Positions 14,335 through 21,838 of a stretch of 64,000 nucleotides of DNA are shown here, in pieces. This DNA comes from Paenibacillus sp. (GTDB lineage: Bacteria; Bacillota; Bacilli; Paenibacillales; YIM-B00363): positions 1 to 64,000 of the forward strand of contig NZ_DASQNA010000033.1 of NCBI RefSeq assembly GCF_035645195.1, read 5' to 3'. The notes under the pieces are model-generated. The model saw nothing but the letters and a program-made list of their open reading frames with translations, did not search any database and had not been told where the DNA came from. The first letter of the stretch is position 1; every line of letters starts with the position of its first letter. Made by a program: the position numbers and the translations under genes.

Positions 14335-14790
14335 ATGAAACCTATTAGAAATTCGGCGAAAGCAATTATTGTGGATAACAACAGACTGCTTCTGACCAAG
14401 AATCAAGACAAACAGGGTTATTTCTACTTGTTCCCCGGAGGCGGACAAGAAAAAGGAGAAGAACTAAAAGCGGCAGTTGCTAGAGAGTGCATGGAAGAGT
14501 TGGGTTGTAAGGTATGGGTTGGAGATATCGTATTTATAAGGGAATACATAGGGAAAAATCATGAGTTTTCTGAGTGGGATTTCGATGTTCACCAAGTTGA
14601 GTTTTATTTTGAATGTGGGCTTGCCGAACCGAACGTAACCTTCAACGGGTCAAACCCGGACGATGACCAAGTCGATGTTGAATGGGTAGAGTTTGATCGT
14701 CTGAGTGACATAAGGATTTATCCGAAAAAATTAGTTGAACGGATCGTGGAGAGACAAGGGAAACCATGTTATATAGGGGACACCAATTAA
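14335..14790 (+). CDS. NUDIX hydrolase
   Basis: The 151-residue protein starts MKPIRNSAKAIIVDNNRLLL and has an intact Nudix box: FPGGGQEKGEE, then RECMEELGCKV (residues about 40-62). A following WDFDVHQVEFYF strand and a NPDDDQVDVEWV segment are typical of ADP-ribose-like NUDIX enzymes, but the substrate cannot be fixed. It is the last gene of the AT-rich array, and 18 bases after it GAAGTAGCGGGAGCTGCG resembles the centre of the attC-like element. Confidence 0.85.
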   Translation: MKPIRNSAKAIIVDNNRLLLTKNQDKQGYFYLFPGGGQEKGEELKAAVARECMEELGCKVWVGDIVFIREYIGKNHEFSEWDFDVHQVEFYFECGLAEPNVTFNGSNPDDDQVDVEWVEFDRLSDIRIYPKKLVERIVERQGKPCYIGDTN

Positions 14791-15041
14791 GAAGTAGCGG
14801 GAGCTGCGAAAAGCTTAAGAACCGTCTTTGACAGGCAAGAGGCGGTGGGTGCCCAATCCCAGGATTCTCGCTGACCAAGCAAGGGACCCCTGTTAGTGAC
14901 GAGCAGATTATTTTGGATTCGTTTATCTCCGGAGAAACTGCTGGATAACAATTATCAAATAAACGAAATTGAAGAGGTTGTGAAAACCCGGGGATCAGTA
15001 TAAATGGATCAGAAACGGAGTCAATGAAACGAGCATTCCAT
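14791..15041 (+). other. Array end: no gene seen
   Basis: This stretch contains a small attC-like remnant (14791-14808) and unassigned AT-rich sequence. Base composition changes to GC-rich shortly afterwards. No credible frame was found. Confidence 0.4.
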
Positions 15042-15055
15042 TGAAAGCATTTTCA
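15042..15055 (+). promoter_or_regulatory. cre-like site (CcpA) upstream of the glycan locus
   Basis: TGAAAGCATTTTCA matches the CcpA consensus TGWNANCGNTNWCA except A for G at position 8. It lies immediately before the -35 hexamer of the promoter below, a position that fits carbon catabolite control of a sugar-use operon. Confidence 0.45.
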
Positions 15056-15057
15056 AA

Positions 15058-15087
15058 TTGACCGAATTGGAAAGGCAATGATAAACT
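15058..15087 (+). promoter_or_regulatory. Candidate SigA promoter
   Basis: The -35 is TTGACC (15058-15063) and the -10 is TAAACT (15082-15087) with an 18-base spacer. It is the only good promoter seen before the first enzyme gene at 15700, about 600 bases downstream, with the decayed malate synthase sequence in between. Confidence 0.5.
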
Positions 15088-15097
15088 AAATCCAATC

Positions 15098-15124
15098 ATT
15101 ATCATGAACCACGTTCATAATAAT
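15098..15124 (+). promoter_or_regulatory. Candidate operator (27-bp inverted repeat)
   Basis: ATTATCATGAAC (15098-15109) and GTTCATAATAAT (15113-15124) are complementary at 11 of 12 positions around CAC. It lies at the expected transcription start, so it may bind a repressor. No LacI or GntR gene is in the window; the AraC-type regulator at 21839 is another candidate. Confidence 0.5.
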
Positions 15125-15169
15125 GAATATAAACGAAATTTTTAACTAGCATCTCATAAATTCTCTAGG

Positions 15170-15690
15170 AGGAGGAACCAGTGGGGTAATCATTTCGACT
15201 TCGAAGCTTATAAATCCTTCCTTCGGGAGATCGGCTATCTGGAGCAGGAACCGGAGCATTTCTAGGTGACGATTGAGAATGTCGACGACGAGATCTCCGT
15301 TCAGGCGGGGCCGCAGCTCGTTGTGCCGGTACGCAAGGTATGCGGTTAACGCAACGAATGCCCGCTGGGGAAGCTTGTACGACGCCCTTTACGGCACGGA
15401 TGCGATACCGGACGAGAACGGAGCGGACCGCCGCGTACAACCCGATCCGCGGAGACGCTGAAGATCGGCGTAATGGACGAGGAACGACGCAAGTCAATAA
15501 ACCTGAGGGCTTACGGGTTTCTTGGACCGGACCGGCGGCGAGAAGCATACGTCGATGGAAGCGGGACCGTTGATCCGCAAGAACGATATGAAATCGTCCG
15601 TATGGCTGCAGAAGAAGTCGAACGTGTATGCAGGCTTGGCATCGGATTGCAAGGAAGCTGAAGACGACTCAAAACGTATAACGCGGGAGG
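15170..15690 (+). pseudogene. glcB: Malate synthase G remnant
   Basis: Translations across three frames match malate synthase G in order. An N-terminal part reads FDFEAYKSFLREIGYLEQEP, an in-frame TAG, then [18 protein letters not shown]. After a frameshift come [20 protein letters not shown] and DAIPDENGA. After an internal deletion of most of the protein, a C-terminal block reads [17 protein letters not shown], then [19 protein letters not shown] and IRKNDMKSS. Malate synthase condenses glyoxylate and acetyl-CoA. The gene is clearly dead. A strong AGGAGGAGG sits just before it at 15163. Confidence 0.85.
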
Positions 15691-15699
15691 GAACGAAAC

Positions 15700-17754
15700 G
15701 TGGCAATCGAGGTGTTATGGAATACCGGCTCGAAGCGAATCGGGTTCGCGGTCGAGAAACTTCGGCAAGCGCTGCTTGACTTGGCAGCGTCTTCGGAAGG
15801 AACCGTACTCATCGCTCACAGGGAAGAGGACGCGCACGGTGTAGCGGTGAGCGAAGCGGTACGATCCGAAGGGTTCGAATTCCGTCGAGCAACCTTGCCA
15901 GGAAAGCAGGAACCGGCGCTTTGCGTTCTGGCGACGGACGAAACAGGAGCGATGTACGGCACGTTGGAGCTTGCGGAACGGCTGCGCAACGGGTCGTCGT
16001 TCTCTGAGGTGGAGGAGGGAATCGTGAACCCGCGATTCCCGTTCCGCGCCGTAAAGTTTAACCTCCCATGGTCCAGCTACCGAAAGAACGAATGCTTCGA
16101 GCTGCAGATGGAAACCGTCCGCGATTTGGAGTTTTGGCAAGGTTTTCTGGATATGATGGCCGAAAACCGATACAACGCGTTAACCCTCTGGAATTTGCAT
16201 CCGTTTCCTTATATGCTCCGTACCGCATCGTTTCCTGACGCCACGCCGCTTTCGGACGAACAGCTTGCGGAATGGAAATCGTATTGGACCAAGCTGTTTC
16301 GAATGGCGAAGGACCGGGGCATCGAAACGTACATGCTTAACTGGAATATTATCGTGTCCGAAGCGTTCCGTACCGCATACGAGGAGAATGCGGTGGACGA
16401 TACGATGTATCACTACGGGGACTCGTACGACAGCGAACGGATCCGGCGATACACGCGGGACAGCGTAACGCAAATGATCGACGAATATCCGGATTTGACC
16501 GGCTTCGGCTTAGCGCTAGGGGAGCGAATGAACGATATGACGCCCGAAGCCAGACAGGCTTGGATCGAGGATGTGTATTACGAGGGAATGAAGCGGGCAA
16601 GCCGCCCGATCAAATTCATCCATCGCGCGCCATTCTCCGTCGATCCGTCGATTACGCGAAGCTCCATCGAACAGAATGACTGTTTTATTGGACCTGTGTG
16701 GCTGGAGATTAAATTCAACTGGTCGCATGCGTACTCCGCGACGGAGCTGCTGCTGACGCACGGCGGCTCCAACGGCATGCAAGGCTATTGGGATCCGGCG
16801 CCGAGCAACTATAAAATTACGTGGATGGTCCGAAACGAGGATTTCTTCACGCTGCGATGGGCGAAGCCCGATTTTATCCGAGAGCATATCACGAGGAACG
16901 GCCAAGATTACGTTGGCGGGTATTACATCGGATCCGAATGTTTTATCCCGGGCAAAGATTACTCCCATATCCGGCCTCATCCGCATATGCACTGGAATTA
17001 TGCTTATGAGAAGCACTGGCTTTATTACATGCTTTGGGGACGGTTGTTGTACGAGCCTTCGACGCCGGACGGCATCTTTACGAAGGAGATGAATCGGCGT
17101 CTCGGGACCGAGGCGGGAGAGACCTTGTTGCGGGCATATGCGCTGGCTTGCGGCATGCCGATGGCGCTGGGGTCGTTTTATAAATTTACTTGGGATTTCA
17201 CGCTGTATGCGGAAGGCTTCCTATCGACGGGCGAGGAAGAATATAACGGCGGGAAAGCGTTCATCTCGCTCGAAGACTTATTGGAGAGCCAGCCGTTCGA
17301 TCCGTCGTATTTATCGATCCGCGAGTTCGTAGCGCGCAAGCGAAACGGCCAGTCGACGGAGGGACGAATCACGCCCTTGCAACTGGCCGAGCGGCTGGAA
17401 CGCGACGCGTCTCAAGCGCTCGAACTTGTCGGGGAGCTTCCGTCCGACTTGCCGGGTCTTCAATGCGAGATCGCCGACATTCAGGCATGGTGCTATCTAG
17501 GCATGTATTTCGCCTACAAATTGCGTGCGGGCGTTTCATACGAAATATACCGGGTCACCGGAGACGAGGGCGAGCGGGTGAAAGCGATCCATTATCTTCA
17601 GTCGGAGGGAGCCGCCGGACACTGGAGGGCGCTTGTCGAGGTCACGAAATCGCACTACACGGAGCAGCCGCTGATGCATCTCGGGAAGACGCCCTTCCAC
17701 TGGGAGCTGTTTTTGCCGCAGGTAGACGAGGATATTGCGTTCGTTAAGAAATAG
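15700..17754 (+). CDS. Putative glycoside hydrolase, GH20/GH67-like TIM-barrel protein (paralogue A)
   Basis: The 684-residue protein starts at GTG 15700 after GGGAGGG. Residues about 1-110 form an N-terminal domain ending [11 protein letters not shown], as in the N-terminal domains of hexosaminidases and alpha-glucuronidases. A TIM-barrel-like part (about 125-430) holds [23 protein letters not shown] and a conserved GERM with Glu near 275 and HRAP near 308. The rest is helical. There is no signal peptide, so it acts inside the cell. Paralogues lie at 29550 and 48923. The clan is inferred; the exact GH family and substrate are not known. Confidence 0.65.
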   Translation: MAIEVLWNTGSKRIGFAVEKLRQALLDLAASSEGTVLIAHREEDAHGVAVSEAVRSEGFEFRRATLPGKQEPALCVLATDETGAMYGTLELAERLRNGSSFSEVEEGIVNPRFPFRAVKFNLPWSSYRKNECFELQMETVRDLEFWQGFLDMMAENRYNALTLWNLHPFPYMLRTASFPDATPLSDEQLAEWKSYWTKLFRMAKDRGIETYMLNWNIIVSEAFRTAYEENAVDDTMYHYGDSYDSERIRRYTRDSVTQMIDEYPDLTGFGLALGERMNDMTPEARQAWIEDVYYEGMKRASRPIKFIHRAPFSVDPSITRSSIEQNDCFIGPVWLEIKFNWSHAYSATELLLTHGGSNGMQGYWDPAPSNYKITWMVRNEDFFTLRWAKPDFIREHITRNGQDYVGGYYIGSECFIPGKDYSHIRPHPHMHWNYAYEKHWLYYMLWGRLLYEPSTPDGIFTKEMNRRLGTEAGETLLRAYALACGMPMALGSFYKFTWDFTLYAEGFLSTGEEEYNGGKAFISLEDLLESQPFDPSYLSIREFVARKRNGQSTEGRITPLQLAERLERDASQALELVGELPSDLPGLQCEIADIQAWCYLGMYFAYKLRAGVSYEIYRVTGDEGERVKAIHYLQSEGAAGHWRALVEVTKSHYTEQPLMHLGKTPFHWELFLPQVDEDIAFVKK

Positions 17755-17888
17755 CGCTGCTCTAACGGTTATTTTGCGATCGAGGACAGTTCATGAACCG
17801 ACAGACAATATTTGTTCACCCCTTGGCCGGCCGCGCAGCATCAAAAACTGTCAGTACCAAGCGAGCGAAAACATCAATACAATCGGAT

Positions 17889-17902
17889 TGAAAGCGCTAC
17901 CG
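17889..17902 (+). promoter_or_regulatory. Weak cre-like site upstream of the solute-binding protein gene
   Basis: TGAAAGCGCTACCG keeps the left half and core of the CcpA site but has two mismatches on the right. It lies about 60 bases before the start at 17959. Confidence 0.3.
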
Positions 17903-17958
17903 GATTCGATGGGGACATCCGGTCTCGCCTTACGATCAGAAGATTAGGGAGGGTACAC

Positions 17959-19539
17959 ATGAAGGGTCGCAAAGTTTGGAGCATGACGGTTTCGCTGGTA
18001 CTGTCGCTAAGTTTGATTGCAGGTTGTGCCGGGGGAACGGGGACCGAGCCGAGCAACGACGGAGGAGGTCAGGCCGAAACGTCGAAAACGAACGAGCCGG
18101 CCGCTCCGGCGGCAGGAGGATCGGCAAGCGCGGAGCCTTTGGAACTCCAATTTATGGTGCCATCGTATTCCGACGTGCCGGACATGAACGACGAATATTG
18201 GTCGGAATGGCAAAAGCGCACGAATACGAAGCTGGATGTCGAGTGGATTCCGTCCGGAGATTACGACACGAAGTTCGACCTTGTCCTTGCATCGGGCAAC
18301 CTGCCGGAAATATTGGTAGCGACGAGCGCGACGCGGCCGACGCTGCTTAGCGCGATCAAGCAAGGCGCGTTCTGGGATTTAACGCCGTTCTTCGGGGATT
18401 TCAGCGAATATCCGAATCTGAAGAACAACAGCGAACCGAACGTATGGAACTATTTAAAGGTAGACGGCAAAATCTACGGCATTCCGCGGAACCGTCCGCA
18501 CATCGACGTGGCAATTAACATTCGGAAGGACTGGCTGGACAAGTTCAATCTGCCGGTGCCGACGACGATCGACGAGTATGCGAATGCGCTCAAGACGATC
18601 GTAAAGGGCGATCCGGACGGCAACGGGAAGAACGATACGATCGGCATCCTCGGTCACGGCTTCCTGCTGGACGACGGAGACAACAACTACATGGGTCCTT
18701 TCGGCGCGCTCGACCCGGTGTTTAACGAGCAAGGCGGTCTCGTCAAGGACAACTTGACGACGAATTACACCGAGATGGTCGCTTGGTTCCGCGATTTGTA
18801 CGCGAACGGCGTGCTTGCGAAGGAGTTCTCCGCGATAAAGAAGACGCAGGCGGAAGAGATGTTCGCCACGGGCCGCGCCGCTTCTTACGCGCGTAACATC
18901 TGGCGCGATTATACGTGGGAGCAGGAAATTCGCAAGGTGCAGCCGGAAGCGGAGCTGATCACGCTTCCTCCGCTCGAAGGTCCGAGAGGCAACAGCGCGG
19001 GGCTCGCGACGCCGTTCTTCGGCGCGATGTATATCTCCAAGAAGGTGCCGGAGGAAAAGGTGAAGCAAATCCTTGCGTACATGGATATGACGGCGACGCA
19101 GGAGTATACGGATTTCAACTACTACGGCATCGAGAACGTACATCACACCGTGGTCGACGGTCAGCCGCAGCTGACGGAGCTCGGCAAGAAGCAGGTGACG
19201 ACGAACGCGAACCAAGTATTCGCGATGGCTTATAACAACAAAATGAAGGTCGTCAACCCGTCGGCGCCGAAGGCGTACAACGACGCGAAAATGGAGTCGG
19301 TTAAGATATTCGCGGAGGTCGGCAAGATCAACATCTTCTCCGTGATCAGCTCCGATACGTGGACGGCGGAATGGCCGAAGTATCAAGCGGAATGGGAGTC
19401 GATGGTCGTCAAGGCGATCGTCGGACAAATTTCGATGGAAGAGTACCAAGCGTACGTCGACGGATTGAACGGTAAGCCGGAGATTCAGAAGGCATATCAG
19501 GAATTCGCGCAAGCGTACAAAGAAAAGATCGGTAACTAA
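17959..19539 (+). CDS. Extracellular solute-binding lipoprotein (LplA-type, sugar ABC importer)
   Basis: The 526-residue protein has a lipoprotein signal peptide ending in the lipobox LIAGC (Cys about 24), a Gly/Ser/Ala-rich linker and a family 1 solute-binding fold with FYLVLASGNLPEI-like and GDPDGNGKNDTIG motifs. It captures an oligosaccharide outside the membrane. Its permeases are probably LplB/LplC-like genes 27661 and 28630, 8 kb away in the same direction. ATG 17959 follows GGGAGGG; the frame upstream to 17812 is not coding. A hairpin follows the stop. Confidence 0.85.
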   Translation: MKGRKVWSMTVSLVLSLSLIAGCAGGTGTEPSNDGGGQAETSKTNEPAAPAAGGSASAEPLELQFMVPSYSDVPDMNDEYWSEWQKRTNTKLDVEWIPSGDYDTKFDLVLASGNLPEILVATSATRPTLLSAIKQGAFWDLTPFFGDFSEYPNLKNNSEPNVWNYLKVDGKIYGIPRNRPHIDVAINIRKDWLDKFNLPVPTTIDEYANALKTIVKGDPDGNGKNDTIGILGHGFLLDDGDNNYMGPFGALDPVFNEQGGLVKDNLTTNYTEMVAWFRDLYANGVLAKEFSAIKKTQAEEMFATGRAASYARNIWRDYTWEQEIRKVQPEAELITLPPLEGPRGNSAGLATPFFGAMYISKKVPEEKVKQILAYMDMTATQEYTDFNYYGIENVHHTVVDGQPQLTELGKKQVTTNANQVFAMAYNNKMKVVNPSAPKAYNDAKMESVKIFAEVGKINIFSVISSDTWTAEWPKYQAEWESMVVKAIVGQISMEEYQAYVDGLNGKPEIQKAYQEFAQAYKEKIGN

Positions 19540-19552
19540 ATCTATGATTAGC

Positions 19553-19590
19553 GGCCATGGAAAGGGCGGTTTAGAGCTCCTTCCATGGCC
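19553..19590 (+). other. Intercistronic hairpin after the binding-protein gene
   Basis: GGCCATGGAA (19553-19562) pairs perfectly with TTCCATGGCC (19581-19590). There is no T run, and the next gene starts 23 bases later. Such hairpins often stabilise the upstream mRNA and raise the amount of binding protein over enzymes in the same operon. A similar one lies at 40964. Confidence 0.5.
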
Positions 19591-19613
19591 CGCATTCACG
19601 ATTGGAGGCACTC

Positions 19614-21761
19614 ATGGGAAAAGCGGATTGGTTAGAGCAACGGTCGAGAGGCGTACATTTAACCATACGGGATATCGATGTCATCGACTTCGACGCAGAA
19701 CGGTTAGCCACCGATCTGAAGGCGATGAGCGTGAACGTGTTGTCGTTCTTTTGCGCAGGCTATGTCACCGTGCATCCGACGTCGCTGTCCATCCGGGTCA
19801 GTCCGTTTCTTGGAGACCGCGATTTAACGGGCGACATCGTAAAGGCGCTGCATGCGCAGGACATTCGTGCGGTTCCTGCGATGGACTTAAGCTTGATTCC
19901 AGGCAACGCGGCGGAGCTGCATCCGGACTGGTGCTCGCTTGACCGGGACGGACATCCGTATAAGGCAAACAAGGACTTAGGCAATTTCTATATCGCTTGT
20001 CCGTTGAGCGGATACCAGAACGAATACTTGTCGGAAATTTTGCGAGAAATCGTGACTCGCTACGATGTGGACGGCATTAAGTTCGGGGGAGGCAGCTACG
20101 GGTTCTCTTCGTATGGCAATGGCATTTGCTATTGTGCACGCTGCCAAGAAGCGTATAAGGAATACAGCGGCAATGAAGTGCCGGCGAACGACGATTGGAA
20201 CGACCCGAACTGGGGCGTATTTCAACGCTGGAGACAACAGCGCGTCGTCGATCGATCGAAGTTTCTATACGATCTCGTGAAGTCGCTTCGCGCGGATTTG
20301 CCGGTGATGTGCAACAGCGTCGCCTTCGGTGACCCGGGCTGGACGACGAAAGGCGCGCTCGACATCGAACGGATGGCGCAGTACATCGATGCCGTGCAGG
20401 TCGAAGCGCAGACGCGCGTTCGCGTGGAGGGCGACACGAACCACTGGGACTTCTTGATGATGCCGGCGGAGGAAGCGAACTTTCTCAATACGGTCAGCGA
20501 TCATCAGCCGTGGGTGCTGGCGTCGTACTTCCAAGCGTGGCCATGGCGCAGAAATGCGGTCCCTCCGGCGGAGCAGAAGGTCTATATGGCGCAGATTTAC
20601 GCGAACGGCGGCAATGCGATTTTGAATTTGTCCGGCGGTCCGCCTAAGGTACATGAAGACCAAAGGGGGTTCCCGGCGGTTGCTTCCTTGTATTCATTCG
20701 TGGAGAAAAACCAAGCGTATTTCGCAAACGACCGATCGGCGGCCAACGTCGCGCTTCTATACTCGCAGGACACTCTGTTTTATTATGGGAGAGACGATGC
20801 GAAGGCTCGTTACGTCGAGGCGATCCGCGGCTTCGAACAAGCGTTGTCGGATTATCACATTCCGTTCGATATCATCTCCGACAACTTCGTGAACACCGGA
20901 GATCTTTCGAAATATGCCGCGATCGTGTTGCCATCGGCCGCTTGTATGTCCGATTCGACCGCGGAAGCGTTGCGGGCCTACGTGAGCAATGGGGGAAGCC
21001 TAGTCGCAACCTTCGAGACGTCTTTGTTCGATACCGACGGCAACAAGCGCGACGAGTTCTTGCTCTCGGATTTGTTCCAAGCCGCGTATCAAACGACGGA
21101 ATCGGTCATGGGCGAAAATAACGGCGTGTTTAAACAGGCGTATATGAACATCCGAGACGCGTCCCATCCGCTCCTGAAGACCATTGGCGATACGAAGGTC
21201 ATCCCGGCGTCCAACCAGTTCTGCCGAGTAAGCGCGAAGAACGGCGGATCCGTACCGTTGACGTTGTCGGCCGCATTCCGCGTGTTCCCTGAGGGGATGT
21301 CGTACACGCAGCAACCGGACACCGGACATCCTATGGCGATTGCATCGGAGCACGCGTCCGGAGGAAGGACCGTGTACTTCCCGGGTCAACCGGATACGGC
21401 ATACCTGCGGGCCGGCTATCCGGACTGGGCGCTGCTGCTCGCGAACGCGGTCAAATGGGCGGTCAACGATTCGTTGCCGCTGCAGACGGATGCGCCGCAG
21501 ACGGTGCTGACGACGATTCGTTCCCTGCAAAACAAGCAGGCGGTGCATCTCGTCAACGTCAATGGCGGCCGGCGCATGTTCGCCGAAATCATCCCGGCAC
21601 GGGACATTACCGTCACGCTTCCGGCCACGGACGCGTTCCGTCCGAAGCGCGCGTACCTGCTGTCGGATCATGTGCCGTTAGCGCTGAAAACCGATGCGCA
21701 AACCGTATCGGTTACGGTGCCGGTTGTAATCGATTACGACGTCGTAGTATTCGAGGCGTAA
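19614..21761 (+). CDS. GHL6-like putative glycoside hydrolase with beta-galactosidase trimerisation-like domain (paralogue 1)
   Basis: The 715-residue protein has an N-terminal TIM-barrel part (about 1-330) of the GHL6 (hypothetical glycosyl hydrolase 6) type: SVNVLSFFCAGYV, then YDVDGIKFGGGSY and a CYCARCQEAY cysteine cluster. A second part (about 370-560) resembles the trimerisation/GATase-like domain of GH42 enzymes (NVALLYSQD, KYAAIVLPSAACMS, NGGSLVATFET). A beta-rich C terminus ends DYDVVVFEA. There is no signal peptide. ATG 19614 follows GGAGG. Activity is inferred from the clan only. Confidence 0.75.
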   Translation: MGKADWLEQRSRGVHLTIRDIDVIDFDAERLATDLKAMSVNVLSFFCAGYVTVHPTSLSIRVSPFLGDRDLTGDIVKALHAQDIRAVPAMDLSLIPGNAAELHPDWCSLDRDGHPYKANKDLGNFYIACPLSGYQNEYLSEILREIVTRYDVDGIKFGGGSYGFSSYGNGICYCARCQEAYKEYSGNEVPANDDWNDPNWGVFQRWRQQRVVDRSKFLYDLVKSLRADLPVMCNSVAFGDPGWTTKGALDIERMAQYIDAVQVEAQTRVRVEGDTNHWDFLMMPAEEANFLNTVSDHQPWVLASYFQAWPWRRNAVPPAEQKVYMAQIYANGGNAILNLSGGPPKVHEDQRGFPAVASLYSFVEKNQAYFANDRSAANVALLYSQDTLFYYGRDDAKARYVEAIRGFEQALSDYHIPFDIISDNFVNTGDLSKYAAIVLPSAACMSDSTAEALRAYVSNGGSLVATFETSLFDTDGNKRDEFLLSDLFQAAYQTTESVMGENNGVFKQAYMNIRDASHPLLKTIGDTKVIPASNQFCRVSAKNGGSVPLTLSAAFRVFPEGMSYTQQPDTGHPMAIASEHASGGRTVYFPGQPDTAYLRAGYPDWALLLANAVKWAVNDSLPLQTDAPQTVLTTIRSLQNKQAVHLVNVNGGRRMFAEIIPARDITVTLPATDAFRPKRAYLLSDHVPLALKTDAQTVSVTVPVVIDYDVVVFEA

Positions 21762-21838
21762 TTTTCAAAAACAGGGTATCGATCATTCGGGAGAGCAAAC
21801 GCTGATTCCAGGATGCAATCAGGTGGGGGTACGGAAAG

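Larger units (their letters stand above)
91..14810 (+). mobile_element. Integron-like gene cassette array without integrase in the window
   Basis: About twenty short + strand genes are separated by related elements of about 110-125 bp. Ten clear copies occur between 119 and 6595. The copies at 7410-7617 and 8177-8304 are altered, and only remnants occur up to about 14.8 kb. Each element runs from a YAAC-type core to GTTAxxY with inner boxes GCATTCACG and CGTGAATGC, resembling integron attC. Each unit is AT-rich and begins and ends with its own inverted sequence. Orientation (gene, then element to its right) places a hypothetical attI and integrase upstream of position 1. Site decay towards the right fits older cassettes there. 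Integrons are well known in Proteobacteria and rare or absent in Firmicutes, so CALIN-like (cassettes without integrase) is the conservative label. The recombinase is unknown. Confidence 0.75.

Noticed and set aside
15165-15548. Minus-strand frame over the malate synthase remnant
   Set aside because: It is antisense to a recognisable pseudogene and rich in Arg/Pro, with no support of its own.
15700-17754. Assigning the three large TIM-barrel proteins to one exact GH family such as GH67 alpha-glucuronidase or GH115
   Set aside because: Only general features (the YG-x-LELAER N-terminal end and barrel motifs) can be seen; the catalytic set of any one family could not be confirmed by eye.
18454-19611. 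Long minus-strand frame (385 codons) opposite the first binding-protein gene
   Set aside because: It is antisense to a clear lipoprotein gene, Arg-rich and His-rich as expected for the complement of GC-rich codons, and has no ribosome binding site.
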